From Nostoc sp. LEGE 06077 (lineage in GTDB: Bacteria > Cyanobacteriota > Cyanobacteriia > Cyanobacteriales > Nostocaceae), in contig NZ_JADEWI010000062.1 of NCBI RefSeq assembly GCF_015207705.1, positions 1 through 39,201 on the forward strand: a stretch of 39,201 bases of DNA, given 5' to 3'. Within the stretch, counting starts at the first letter, position 1. Each line of letters starts with the position of its first letter. A program made the position numbers and the translations under genes. Shown here piece by piece: positions 32,454 to 39,201 of the stretch. Below the pieces are notes generated by a model that was not told the origin of the DNA, searched no databases, and saw nothing but the letters and a program-made list of their open reading frames with translations.

Positions 32454-32729
32454 CTATTCATGAAATTGTTCCCCAAGTTGCAAATGCTTGAGCAAAGCGA
32501 TGGCTAACTCCAACACAGAATTTTGGTTCCAAGAAGGAAGTTGGTCAAGTACATACTGGATGACAGCTTCAGGTGGTTCATCGGGAAGTGAACCAACTCG
32601 CAGCAAAGCATCATTGGTACTTCTAATCATGCGCTCTAATTTTTCTGGTCTACTGCTACCGGGCAGAGTATCCAGTAAAGCCAGGACTTCATTTTTGAGT
32701 GAAACATTTTGATAACCAGAGCGTGGCAT
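32454..32729 (-). CDS. hypothetical protein, first of leftward unit
   Basis: This 91-residue helical protein begins at ATG 32729 (MPRSGYQNVSLKNEVLALLD). A TTG-initiated form from 32777 adds 16 residues and cannot be excluded, because neither start has a clear ribosome-binding site. Visible helices include PGSSRPEKLERMIRSTNDAL, PPEAVIQYVLDQLPSWNQ and SVLELAIALLKHLQLGEQ. No domain is recognised. It precedes the DUF5674 gene in the same direction. Its size and place resemble the antitoxin position of a two-gene module, but no toxin is evident. Confidence 0.5.
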   Translation of the reverse strand: MPRSGYQNVSLKNEVLALLDTLPGSSRPEKLERMIRSTNDALLRVGSLPDEPPEAVIQYVLDQLPSWNQNSVLELAIALLKHLQLGEQFHE

Positions 32730-32894
32730 AGAAAGTAAATCATGGTTTAACAAGTAGAATACATGAGTCAGAATCAAAAAAGATTGAAAGAAGCAATTAC
32801 CGTTGGTGGCTGATTCAGGTTTTATGCTCCCGGCGAAACTAATAGCACTTGTAGTTCTACTGTCTTATAAATACTGACTCTTGAGTTCTGTGTT

Positions 32895-32964
32895 TTAATA
32901 ATACTGTACAGAAGGAGTATTTCTAAGTTAACTTCTATTTCCTAGACTAGTACAGTATTATTAA
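32895..32964. repeat. perfect 15-bp inverted repeat, 40-bp spacer
   Basis: TTAATAATACTGTAC (32895-32909) and GTACAGTATTATTAA (32950-32964) are exact complements. They lie in the gap between divergent units starting at 32729 (-) and 33046 (+). This may be an operator pair, or a small non-autonomous element. No target-site duplication is obvious. Confidence 0.7.
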
Positions 32965-33045
32965 TATAATCACCGAGCAGCAAATTTACGAGCTTTGTCT
33001 TGATAAATATCAGGCAATATAAGACAGAGGAGAGAGCCAAAAAAT

Positions 33046-33264
33046 ATGAACCTCCTAGATTTCTTAAACAAATGGGCAGGTGACAACACAGAAACCGAAC
33101 AAAAGCTGAAAGGATTGTTGTCCACTTTTTTCGACAGAGATCCACGCACAATTCGGAACTGGGTCACTAACACACCTCAATATGTGCGCTGGAGCTTGAA
33201 AAGGTTAGATAAAGAATGGGAACAATTAGGCAGAATTAACTACGCCATTTTTTTTGAGGAATAG
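33046..33264 (+). CDS. small helix-turn-helix-like protein
   Basis: This 72-residue basic protein contains LLSTFFDRDPRTIRNWVTNT, which resembles the second and third helices of a small DNA-binding fold, followed by PQYVRWSLKRLDKEWEQ. A purine-rich GAGGAGAGAG lies about 12 bases before ATG 33046. It is the first gene of the final rightward arm and sits downstream of the 15-bp inverted repeat, a possible binding site. It could be the local regulator of the arm (inference). No close family is recognised. Confidence 0.55.
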   Translation: MNLLDFLNKWAGDNTETEQKLKGLLSTFFDRDPRTIRNWVTNTPQYVRWSLKRLDKEWEQLGRINYAIFFEE

Positions 33265-33272
33265 CGGAAATT

Positions 33273-33293
33273 TTTGTCACGAATTTGTCACGA
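33273..33293. repeat. 11-bp-period direct repeat TTTGTCACGA
   Basis: TTTGTCACGA occurs at 33273-33282 and 33284-33293, one helical turn apart, between two small rightward genes. Its position about 70 bp ahead of ATG 33365 suggests a regulator-binding site. Confidence 0.5.
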
Positions 33294-33364
33294 TTTTTTC
33301 CGTGCCTAACGCTGAGTTGGGCATATATTTTATATATGAATAGTTCAACGGTTCGACTTTAATA

Positions 33365-33679
33365 ATGGAGTATTTGAATAAAACACAATGTCGAAAATTG
33401 TTAAAGATTCAGTCGAAGGACACGATAAATAAATATCTGAAAACTTTGGGCTTATTTGAAAAAACAAAATTTACGTGGGAGGAAATTAAACGAGTGCTAG
33501 AAATTCAGACATTTCTAGGACTAAAACACGGAATCAACAGCCTATCTCATTTTAAAGAGATGTCTAGGCAAGAGCTAGAGCAGACATTTGAAAGCTATGG
33601 AGTGGATGTAAATGCTCGATTAAATATGCTGCAAAAAATACATAGAGACTCAGTACAGCTAAAACCAGTTTTACACTAA
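33365..33679 (+). CDS. hypothetical small protein with HTH-like N-terminus
   Basis: This 104-residue protein has an N-terminal part (NKTQCRKLLKIQSKDTINKY, then LKTLGLFEKTKFTWEEIKRV) that reads like a MerR- or excisionase-like winged helix, with a polar helical tail rich in Gln and Glu (about 65-100). It is read from ATG 33365, 100 bp after the previous gene. It may be a second regulator or an excision factor of the element, but I cannot assign it to a family. A - strand frame that overlaps its 3' end (33564-33833) looks like chance. Confidence 0.5.
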   Translation: MEYLNKTQCRKLLKIQSKDTINKYLKTLGLFEKTKFTWEEIKRVLEIQTFLGLKHGINSLSHFKEMSRQELEQTFESYGVDVNARLNMLQKIHRDSVQLKPVLH

Positions 33680-33973
33680 GTCTCTCCAAAAAATGCCCTG
33701 CTGATTTTTGAGCAATTACAAGCCCATACACTATCAAGGCAAACATTTGTAAGCTTTTTGCCTTTAATGACAAACTACATTCACTCTGCTGAATTTTTGA
33801 TAAGTAACCTAAAAAAATCATTGCTAAATCCATAGAGCGTCATGTTACTGAGATACTACATAAGCAAAAGACTTGTCCTGTATGAAATCGGCAGAAGGTT
33901 AGCGAGTGGGGTGTCCCTTTTTCAATTTCAAAAGCCCGGAAAATAGGCACTTTTTTTTCAGAATCAGGAGCGA
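33680..33973. other. gap before the translocase operon
   Basis: These 294 bases hold no convincing gene. A weak hairpin AAGGCAAA/TTTGCCTT (33736-33743 with 33757-33764) could end the previous transcript. The right part, up to the AGGAG at 33966, should hold the promoter of the long operon that follows. Confidence 0.45.
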
Positions 33974-34273
33974 GTGTATTACCAATCGAATAAAAAAGAG
34001 TATTTATATATACCTGAGTGGCGGAATGTGTACAGAAAGGAAAAATACACAAAAACATCTCTTGACGGAAAGACTGAAATTATAGAGATAGAAGAAAGAA
34101 ATCCATCAGGATTGTTAGAATTTTGTGGAGCAATAATCGCAATTACACTCTCAATTTTGACAGCCACTTTAGTTTTGCAAGGCTTGAATCATGCCGATAG
34201 TTTTAGAAGAATGGATGAGCGAATCTATCAACCTAAGAAACATTTGTCAGAAAATACGTGGGCAGAGAATTAG
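33974..34273 (+). CDS. small single-helix membrane protein
   Basis: This 99-residue protein starts at GTG 33974, with AGGAG three bases before it, a short spacing. The N-terminal half is charged and aromatic (YIPEWRNVYRKEKYTKTS). One membrane helix lies at about 48-72 (LEFCGAIIAITLSILTATLV). The C-terminal part is polar. The next gene starts 83 bp inside this one in another frame, so either the two overlap strongly or the downstream start lies later. No family is recognised. It may anchor components encoded in the operon. Confidence 0.45.
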   Translation: MYYQSNKKEYLYIPEWRNVYRKEKYTKTSLDGKTEIIEIEERNPSGLLEFCGAIIAITLSILTATLVLQGLNHADSFRRMDERIYQPKKHLSENTWAEN

Positions 34274-35009
34274 TGATCGCACATGGTATGACTGGGAGCA
34301 TTTAGCGGGAGCGAATTACCCGCAAGGAAAACCTGTGGCGAAAAGAAAATACACGCAGGAGCAGTCCGAAATGCTGCTATGTTTGGCATGGTTACGCAAG
34401 CACTTCCCAGGGCGGAAGGTGACATATAGAAGTTTGAGAGACTTCCACAAAAGCAACGAATATAAAATTGATGAAGTACTAGAGAAATTCTGTGAGCAAG
34501 TAAATTCAGGTGAACCGTTTGTAGCAGATGAAGTGAAGCAAGAACCCCCAAAAATCGCACTATCTGAAGTCAAGAAGTGTTGCGACCGAATTATGGGGCG
34601 GGAGCTTTCTAGAAACTGTTGGGCAGCATGGAAGCAATTTCTGGGTATTGCCAAATACGAACGGTTTGTAGAAGAGGGAAAAGCCTCTTTACTGACCTAT
34701 ATGGCCTGTTGGAGACATGACCATCCCACAAAAAAGTTCCCTTCGGTGAACCGTCTTTACACAATGATGAAAGATTGGTCACGTCGAGCGATGAGTTTTG
34801 AAACAGCTTCAAGTGGCAAGATGTGGCATCAATGGCAGATGAGGGGGTGTTTGGGCAAAGATTTAGTCAAATACCTGGCGGCTTATGGGTATAAAGTCTC
34901 GATACGCACATTGTATAAGTGGGGAGAGTTTAGCCAGCGCAGACACTATTCCCCCTCAGAATTGCGGAAATGGAAAAACTTAGCATCTCAAAAAAGGAGA
35001 ATTGCATGA
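34191..35009 (+). CDS. protein with three HTH-like modules
   Basis: This 272-residue basic protein appears to be built from three related DNA-binding-like modules. Module 1 is about 12-85 (KIRGQRISDRTWYDWEHLAG, then LAWLRKHFPGRKVTYRSLRD). Module 2 is about 126-195 (RIMGRELSRNCWAAWKQFLG, then ACWRHDHPTKKFPSVNRLYT). Module 3 is about 222-268 (LAAYGYKVSIRTLYKWGEFS). Each has a short helix pair ending in a conserved Trp. I do not know a named family with this triplet. ATG 34215 is an alternative start that shortens the overlap with the previous frame. The stop overlaps a 28-codon micro-gene (ATGA). Confidence 0.6.
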   Translation: MPIVLEEWMSESINLRNICQKIRGQRISDRTWYDWEHLAGANYPQGKPVAKRKYTQEQSEMLLCLAWLRKHFPGRKVTYRSLRDFHKSNEYKIDEVLEKFCEQVNSGEPFVADEVKQEPPKIALSEVKKCCDRIMGRELSRNCWAAWKQFLGIAKYERFVEEGKASLLTYMACWRHDHPTKKFPSVNRLYTMMKDWSRRAMSFETASSGKMWHQWQMRGCLGKDLVKYLAAYGYKVSIRTLYKWGEFSQRRHYSPSELRKWKNLASQKRRIA

Positions 35010-35092
35010 TCCGACTATTCGATAAATTTAACAACGTTTTAGCCTCAACAATTAATTTTGTGTTGGGCGGAGAATATTGCCACTATTGTTAA
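35006..35092 (+). CDS. 28-residue microprotein ending in CHYC
   Basis: The frame MIRLFDKFNNVLASTINFVL then GGEYCHYC is only 28 codons, but is well supported as translated. AAGGAG lies six bases before its ATG, and the ATG overlaps the upstream stop as ATGA. The N-terminal part is amphipathic and hydrophobic, like a membrane-associated helix, and the end has two Cys flanking His-Tyr. It sits within the translocase operon, 13 bp before the next start. Function unknown. Confidence 0.45.
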   Translation: MIRLFDKFNNVLASTINFVLGGEYCHYC

Positions 35093-35105
35093 GCAAGGAG
35101 AGAGT

Positions 35106-35630
35106 ATGAGAAAAGTAACAGAATTGACAGTATCTACAGTGCCAGTAGAAACAGCACCAACGGTACAGACAAAATCAATTACCAAACGAAGAAAGTCAGA
35201 AATTACCCATCAAGACAAAGCATTTGCCCAAGCGTTTGAAGAGTTAGAGATTGCTTTTGATTTTGATTTGAGAATGGCAATCATTCAAAGGCTGACACAG
35301 GATAAAGAAGTGATCCTGCAATATGTCGATAAAGAGCGCCAAATCTCGGAAGCACTTGAGTTGGCAAAGATGGAAGCCATAAAAAAAGCCCGTGAAGAAG
35401 GTAAACAACGGGCTAGGGAAAAGATGGCGCACCAAAAAGCCCAAGAAAAGGCAGTAGCACAACAGCATTTTATTGATGTGGAGTTAGAACAGCTTCTTGA
35501 CAGTTGTGACTACCTGCCATTTGAAACAATGAAAGAAACTATCAACACGTTTGCAGCTCGTATGGGCGTTACTTTGGAATGGAAGGAATTGGAAGATGGA
35601 CAATTCGAGTGCATCCCCAGCATCGCCTGA
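35106..35630 (+). CDS. charged helical hypothetical protein
   Basis: This 174-residue protein starts at ATG 35106, where AAGGAG sits five bases upstream. A longer reading from 35058 has no such signal. The N-terminus is polar and Thr/Val-rich. About 50-135 is a highly charged helix (KKAREEGKQRAREKMAHQKA) suggestive of a coiled coil. The C-terminus (LPFETMKETINTFAARMG, LEWKELEDGQFECIP) looks like a small folded end. No domain is recognised. The next gene starts 35 bp before its stop, implying coupled translation in the operon. Confidence 0.6.
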   Translation: MRKVTELTVSTVPVETAPTVQTKSITKRRKSEITHQDKAFAQAFEELEIAFDFDLRMAIIQRLTQDKEVILQYVDKERQISEALELAKMEAIKKAREEGKQRAREKMAHQKAQEKAVAQQHFIDVELEQLLDSCDYLPFETMKETINTFAARMGVTLEWKELEDGQFECIPSIA

Positions 35631-36108
35631 AATACTAGATTTCATTGATTCGGTCAAACAGGGGCGAGGAATAGCAAATATTACTGAACTGATCAGTGAG
35701 GAAGTGCAGCGCCAAATCGAAGCCCAACTCTATGATTTCCAACAAGCTATAGCGCAATCAAACTTGGCAGCAATAGAGGTGATGTCCGAGGAGTTACAGA
35801 GGATTAAATCAGAATCGGCAACACTCAGTGGGGTAATGGGGCGACTAGCAACTGCCGTCGCCCCCGACTTGCCACCAACAGGGGATGAAGTTGTGAGCTT
35901 TCAACAAGCAATTAACAACTTAGAGAAATACGGCAACATCATTCCCTCAAGTGCTGATATTGCGGCGGCTCAAAGAAGGATAAAAAACCATCACGCATGG
36001 TCATTGGTGTGGCAGTCACTAATCAAAATGTTGATTAAACAATTGGAGAAGAAATTTTGCAAACAGCCTACTTCCACAGAGCCTACTGGAGCTACGAAAA
36101 CAATGTAG
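35596..36108 (+). CDS. helical hypothetical protein of translocase operon
   Basis: This 170-residue protein starts at ATG 35596, preceded by the purine-rich GGAAGGAATTGGAAG. An upstream ATG at 35551 would lengthen the overlap with the previous gene without benefit. The protein is mostly helical (ELISEEVQRQIEAQLYDFQQ, IEVMSEELQRIKSESATLSG) with a Pro-containing middle (AVAPDLPPTGDE) and a basic C-terminal third (SLVWQSLIKMLIKQLEKKFC). It could form a coiled-coil dimer. No family is recognised. Overlaps with both neighbours put it in the operon. Confidence 0.6.
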   Translation: MDNSSASPASPEILDFIDSVKQGRGIANITELISEEVQRQIEAQLYDFQQAIAQSNLAAIEVMSEELQRIKSESATLSGVMGRLATAVAPDLPPTGDEVVSFQQAINNLEKYGNIIPSSADIAAAQRRIKNHHAWSLVWQSLIKMLIKQLEKKFCKQPTSTEPTGATKTM

Positions 36109-36458
36109 GGATAGCCAAAATCCATTATCCCGACTTAGGAATATTTGCTCTGTTGTTTGAGAATGGCGTTCCGATAATTAATGTCAACTTTTTAGATAGG
36201 AATGAATTTTCTTATTATTGGCAGAAGTATCAAAAATCTGGAATAAGTTTACATTTCGGGCTAAAAATTGGTATTGATACTGAATTGACTAGGGTAATCC
36301 AAAAAGAAAACATTTTCATTTTTCCTGAGATTAACTTAGAGGTCAAGCTAGAGAGTACATCTCGTTATTTTCGTCCACTAAATCGGGAGTGGATTCCATT
36401 CCAAGATGATGTGTTTGTAGAGTATCAACCTTGTGATTCATTAATTGATGTAAAGTAG
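36057..36458 (+). CDS. hypothetical protein of translocase operon
   Basis: This 133-residue protein starts at TTG 36057, behind GGAGAAG, and overlaps the previous gene by 52 bp. No ATG is available near the N-terminus. It is aromatic-rich and beta-like (IHYPDLGIFALLFENGVPII, YYWQKYQKSGISLHFGLKIG), with a C-terminal part REWIPFQDDVFVEYQPCD. No membrane helix or known motif is seen. It ends 2 bp before the next start. The size and the compact beta pattern suggest a small folded soluble protein, but its role is unknown. Confidence 0.55.
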   Translation: MQTAYFHRAYWSYENNVGIAKIHYPDLGIFALLFENGVPIINVNFLDRNEFSYYWQKYQKSGISLHFGLKIGIDTELTRVIQKENIFIFPEINLEVKLESTSRYFRPLNREWIPFQDDVFVEYQPCDSLIDVK

Positions 36459-36460
36459 TT

Positions 36461-37129
36461 ATGGTAAAAAATTCAAAATCAGAATCGTCAACAGATGGAG
36501 CGTTAACTCTGTCTGATTTAAGTGGTGATGTCAGTAAAGCACTTGTATTGCCTGATTCTCACTTCGGATTAGAATCGGGCGTATGGGCAAATGCACAACG
36601 CATTGCTGATATGTTGCCTGTTAGCATCAAAGTTTTTGGTGACTTAAGCGAAGAAGATGTAGCCGAAGCTTTGGATAAAGCTAAGGGTGCAGAATTTCAA
36701 GCTAAAAATTGGGCAGAATACTCCACAGCTACTAGTCGCTATCTCAAAGCTTTATACAAAGTCAAAGAGAAGCAAGCCGAGGTAAGTGAAAATGTAGCTG
36801 AAGCTAGAGTGCAACACGCCGAATTAGAGAAGAATTTATCTACTAATTTAGCTAATTTAGAATCCAAATTTAGACAGATAATTGGTAATTCTCGTTCACA
36901 AATCGCTGGTGTTCAAGATGATTTGGGGATTAACTTAGGTAAGATTTCCTCTCAATATTCCGAAGGTAAAGCTAAAAAGCAGCAGAAATTGACCGAAGAA
37001 ACCACCAAAAAAGAACCTACTCCTTATGAAGAACAAACTAGTAATTTAGTCACTCGATTTCAAGAACTTAGGAATGCTAGATATTCAGGCACTCCAGGTA
37101 TTACTCAACGAATTAAACAGTCCCAATAA
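36461..37129 (+). CDS. coiled-coil hypothetical protein of translocase operon
   Basis: This 222-residue protein has a Ser/Asp-rich N-terminus (about 1-45) and a long helical region (about 60-165) with coiled-coil character (AKGAEFQAKNWAEYSTATSR, KVKEKQAEVSENVAEARVQH, NLSTNLANLESKFRQIIGNS). A polar, Lys/Thr-rich tail completes it. No enzymatic motif is seen. The phage-like length and helical make-up could suit a structural or tethering role beside the motor (inference). Its stop codon shares a base with the following ATG (TAATG), so translation continues directly into the small membrane protein gene. Confidence 0.6.
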   Translation: MVKNSKSESSTDGALTLSDLSGDVSKALVLPDSHFGLESGVWANAQRIADMLPVSIKVFGDLSEEDVAEALDKAKGAEFQAKNWAEYSTATSRYLKALYKVKEKQAEVSENVAEARVQHAELEKNLSTNLANLESKFRQIIGNSRSQIAGVQDDLGINLGKISSQYSEGKAKKQQKLTEETTKKEPTPYEEQTSNLVTRFQELRNARYSGTPGITQRIKQSQ

Positions 37130-37344
37130 TGTCAGAAATTTGCAAATTACTAATTTGGATATGTGGATTTACTATTTCTAGCGCACTCGCTCAACTAATT
37201 AGTTTATTGCCTTGGTCTTTTTTGGTGATAGGGGTAACAGCAGTCATCACTTATTCTCAAGGTAAAAGCAGTGAGTCAAAACTGTTACAAGTCATCGCTA
37301 TTGGATTAACCTTTGGGTGGTGCAGATGTTATTTCTTTGGTTAA
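37129..37344 (+). CDS. small two-helix membrane protein
   Basis: This 71-residue hydrophobic protein has two predicted membrane helices, about 5-25 (KLLIWICGFTISSALAQLIS) and 28-43 (LPWSFLVIGVTAVITY), and a third weak hydrophobic stretch near the end (LLQVIAIGLTFGWCRCYF). It overlaps the preceding stop by one base and the following motor gene by 28 bp. The tight coupling to an FtsK-like motor that itself has N-terminal membrane helices suggests that the two proteins form one membrane complex (inference). Confidence 0.6.
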   Translation: MSEICKLLIWICGFTISSALAQLISLLPWSFLVIGVTAVITYSQGKSSESKLLQVIAIGLTFGWCRCYFFG

Positions 37345-38897
37345 AAATTGGTGTAGCTGGATTAACTGCTTTAGGCTTATCTCTCACAGCTAATCCCAAA
37401 AATTTGAATCTGTTTATCCCATCTAATATGTGCGCGATCTCACTCGCTAGTTATGCTGGCATATCTTTGAGAAAATTGCAGAAGCACTATGAAGATTGTG
37501 AGCGCGTTGATGATATGCTTTCTGCTCTCAAGGATACTCAAGCAACTGAACAATTGCAGTATCTTTCTTCAGCCGCCGAACGCAAACGTCAATATGAAGA
37601 AGCTGACAAAGATACCGAAAGACAGCTTAATTTACTGCAACAAACAGCCCCACTATTTAGTGAAGTGCTGGCATTGACAGGGCAGAACGGTGCTGTTAGT
37701 CGCATGGCGTTGGGGATGATTCAAAATGGCGAACCTTTGGGCAATGTGTTGTTAGCTACATCTGATGCTGAAATGCAATTAGAACAAGCAAAACTGCAAG
37801 CTCAAATTCATACTCGGCAATTGGAACTGCAAGCCCAACAAGCAATTAAAAATGCTCATGCTGAAGTAGTTACTAATGCTCCTACTCCCATAACAGCATC
37901 AACACCCTTACCCCAATCCCCTAAAATCGAGAGTTTAGAAAAAGCAGCAAAAGTTGCGGGTTTTCAAACTAATTGCATCCGCGTTGACACTGCACCCAGT
38001 TATGAACGGCTAATTTTCTCCATGAAAACGGAGGATTTTAATTCCCTTCCCAAATTTAAGGCCGCAGCTAAACTTTCACTCGGAGTTACTACTAGTGATT
38101 TTCCCTGTTATATTTATGGGCCTGAGCAAATTGCCGTCGAAGTCCCATTAAAACCAGAACAACGCACTTACTACGATTTTCCCTCAAGGCACTGGCAATC
38201 AGGAGAACGCCAGGTTGTTCTGGGTCAATCCTTGGATGGTGAAGTTGTTATCGATCTGGCGAGTGAAGACACTCCCCAATTACTGGTAGTTGGGACAACT
38301 GGCTCCGGCAAATCCAACTTCTTTCGTTGTGCGGCTTACTGTTTACTCATGCAAGATGCGCGGGTGGAGGTCTGCGGCGGTAAAGTCAGCGACTACGAAG
38401 ACTTTGCTCAAAGATTCCCCAGCATCACTATGAACGACATGGGCAAAACTTTCGAGTTTGTCGGGGAGTATTACACTGAGTGCGATCGCCGGAACAAAAT
38501 GACCAAGGCCGAATTAGCCCAAGAACTGCCTTGGATACTTTTCATTGATGAATACAAAGGCACTGTTCCTCTAGATGAAAAACTCCGCAAAACTTACGAT
38601 CAGCAATTGTGTGAGGTTGGTCGGCGGGGACGAGGGCTAAAAGTTCATGTGGTGATTGGCTTACAGCGTGGGGCTAAGAGAGGGAAAGAAGACCCTCAAG
38701 GATTACCACCAGACTTACGAGATAACCTACCAGGTCGAATTGCATTCCGTTGTGTTGACGCTGTTAGTGGTCGCATGGTGTTGATGCGCCGGGGTGAAGC
38801 TGTCACTGCATTGCAAGGGCGTGGCGACGGCATTGTGCAATCTGGTTTATTAGACAAGCGTTTTCAGGCTTACAGATTTGAAACAATTCCAAATTAG
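37317..38897 (+). CDS. FtsK/SpoIIIE-type DNA translocase
   Basis: This 526-residue motor protein has one or two N-terminal membrane helices (about 5-25 and 32-50) and a coiled-coil region (about 55-175, Gln/Glu-rich). A RecA-like motor domain follows (about 240-520). Walker A is VGTTGSGKSN with Lys332, and Walker B is ILFIDEYKG with Asp411-Glu412. GRRGRGLKVHVVIGLQRG fits the arginine and sensor motifs of FtsK motors. It lacks the FtsK gamma domain, and is shorter than chromosomal FtsK. Start GTG 37317 or ATG 37326. It is the last gene of the operon. A role in moving double-stranded DNA of the element between cells or within septa is inferred, as for TraB-type motors. Confidence 0.85.
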   Translation: MVQMLFLWLKIGVAGLTALGLSLTANPKNLNLFIPSNMCAISLASYAGISLRKLQKHYEDCERVDDMLSALKDTQATEQLQYLSSAAERKRQYEEADKDTERQLNLLQQTAPLFSEVLALTGQNGAVSRMALGMIQNGEPLGNVLLATSDAEMQLEQAKLQAQIHTRQLELQAQQAIKNAHAEVVTNAPTPITASTPLPQSPKIESLEKAAKVAGFQTNCIRVDTAPSYERLIFSMKTEDFNSLPKFKAAAKLSLGVTTSDFPCYIYGPEQIAVEVPLKPEQRTYYDFPSRHWQSGERQVVLGQSLDGEVVIDLASEDTPQLLVVGTTGSGKSNFFRCAAYCLLMQDARVEVCGGKVSDYEDFAQRFPSITMNDMGKTFEFVGEYYTECDRRNKMTKAELAQELPWILFIDEYKGTVPLDEKLRKTYDQQLCEVGRRGRGLKVHVVIGLQRGAKRGKEDPQGLPPDLRDNLPGRIAFRCVDAVSGRMVLMRRGEAVTALQGRGDGIVQSGLLDKRFQAYRFETIPN

Positions 38898-38982
38898 GGG
38901 TGTAGGGGTGTAAGAGAAAGAACTTAAACCAAATAATAATACTTATAAATCAACTCTCTCCCCTACACCCCATACCCCTACA
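38894..38982. terminator. long inverted repeat after the translocase gene
   Basis: The left arm GGGGTGTAGGGGTGTA (38897-38912) faces CCCCTACACCCC (38961-38972) and CCCCTACACCC (38976-38986) on the right. The repeated TAGGGGTG units allow alternative pairings. It begins at the stop codon, as expected for a transcription end, but the loop is about 50 bases long. Confidence 0.5.
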
Positions 38983-38986
38983 CCCA

Positions 38987-39141
38987 GTTACAGCAAGAGT
39001 TTCACGGTTTCTTACGGAAAATTGTTATTACTTTTAATCCGTGCATTGGAAAACAAAAATAAGTGAATTAGCAATAGAGTTGTTGGGAAATAACTGAGAG
39101 TTGCGTTGAAATTCTGATCCCTGTGGTTTTTGATGTAATTT
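38987..39141. other. no gene seen
   Basis: About 155 bases between the inverted repeat and the partial - strand gene. I see no gene and no clear regulatory site. Confidence 0.4.
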
Positions 39142-39201
39142 TTATGCTGCCATCAAGTAGAAGTTCCATAATCCAGCAGCAGTCAACATTAAATGATCGT
39201 C
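39142..39201 (-). CDS. C-terminus of a gene running off the window, transposase-like
   Basis: The last 19 codons on the - strand read DDHLMLTAAGLWNFYLMAA and a TAA stop. The HLMLTAAGLWNFYL pattern resembles the final helix of DDE transposases, but the match is short and from memory. If correct, an insertion sequence borders the element here. The gene starts beyond position 39201. Confidence 0.35.
   Translation of the reverse strand, partial: DDHLMLTAAGLWNFYLMAA

Noticed and set aside
33564-33833. 89-codon - strand frame
   Set aside because: It overlaps a better supported + strand gene and its content is unlike any known protein.

Overview
The window comes from a filamentous, Nostocales-type cyanobacterium. 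The octamer GCGATCGC (HIP1) recurs across it, inside genes and between them. It also carries gene types typical of this group: NHLP-type peptide exporters, CheR-TPR and CheA-REC proteins, class III adenylate cyclase, and HIP1-containing hairpins. I see no rRNA, tRNA, CRISPR array or complete insertion sequence. The sequence alone does not show whether this is chromosome or plasmid, but the right half has a plasmid or integrative-element character.

Left edge (1-1372): a phosphoglucomutase fragment that has lost both ends, then 480 bp with nothing assignable. Peptide export block (1373-10587): a protein with two cyclic-nucleotide-binding-like domains, an HlyD-type adaptor, and a C39 peptidase/ABC exporter lie on the + strand in one operon-like run. 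A second, peptidase-less NHLP-type ABC exporter lies on the - strand. Between them sit two convergent genes for short double-glycine-leader peptides with Cys-free, Pro/Ser-containing cores. They are separated by a duplicated HIP1 hairpin. No maturation enzyme is visible.

Chemosensory block (11003-21946): an HD-domain protein, then CheW, CheR-TPR, methyl-accepting receptor, a long WspD-like CheW, CheA-REC, CheB, and a REC-HAMP-cyclase-TPR protein. Gene content and the variant receptor tip match the Pseudomonas Wsp system. The terminal output protein is an adenylate cyclase instead of the diguanylate cyclase WspR, so the cascade is predicted to drive cAMP.

Mobile-element-like block (22332-39201): a leftward arm carries a winged-helix-like protein with internal repeats, a coiled-coil ParB-like protein and an XRE repressor. 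A divergent control region follows at 26123-26273, with four copies of a 17-bp pseudo-palindrome. Two of these sit in the spacers of a leftward and a rightward promoter, a phage-like switch. The rightward arm holds small accessory genes and a VapBC-type toxin-antitoxin pair, which is bracketed by a duplicated gene tail. It also holds an Rpn-type nuclease gene broken by a four-helix-bundle-protein element with AATTCGC inverted repeats, two phage/plasmid-like genes, and a small leftward cluster with a DUF5674 protein. A tightly packed rightward operon (about 33974-38897) of mostly unknown proteins ends in an FtsK-type DNA translocase. No relaxase is visible. The last 60 bases hold the C-terminus of another - strand gene, possibly a transposase.
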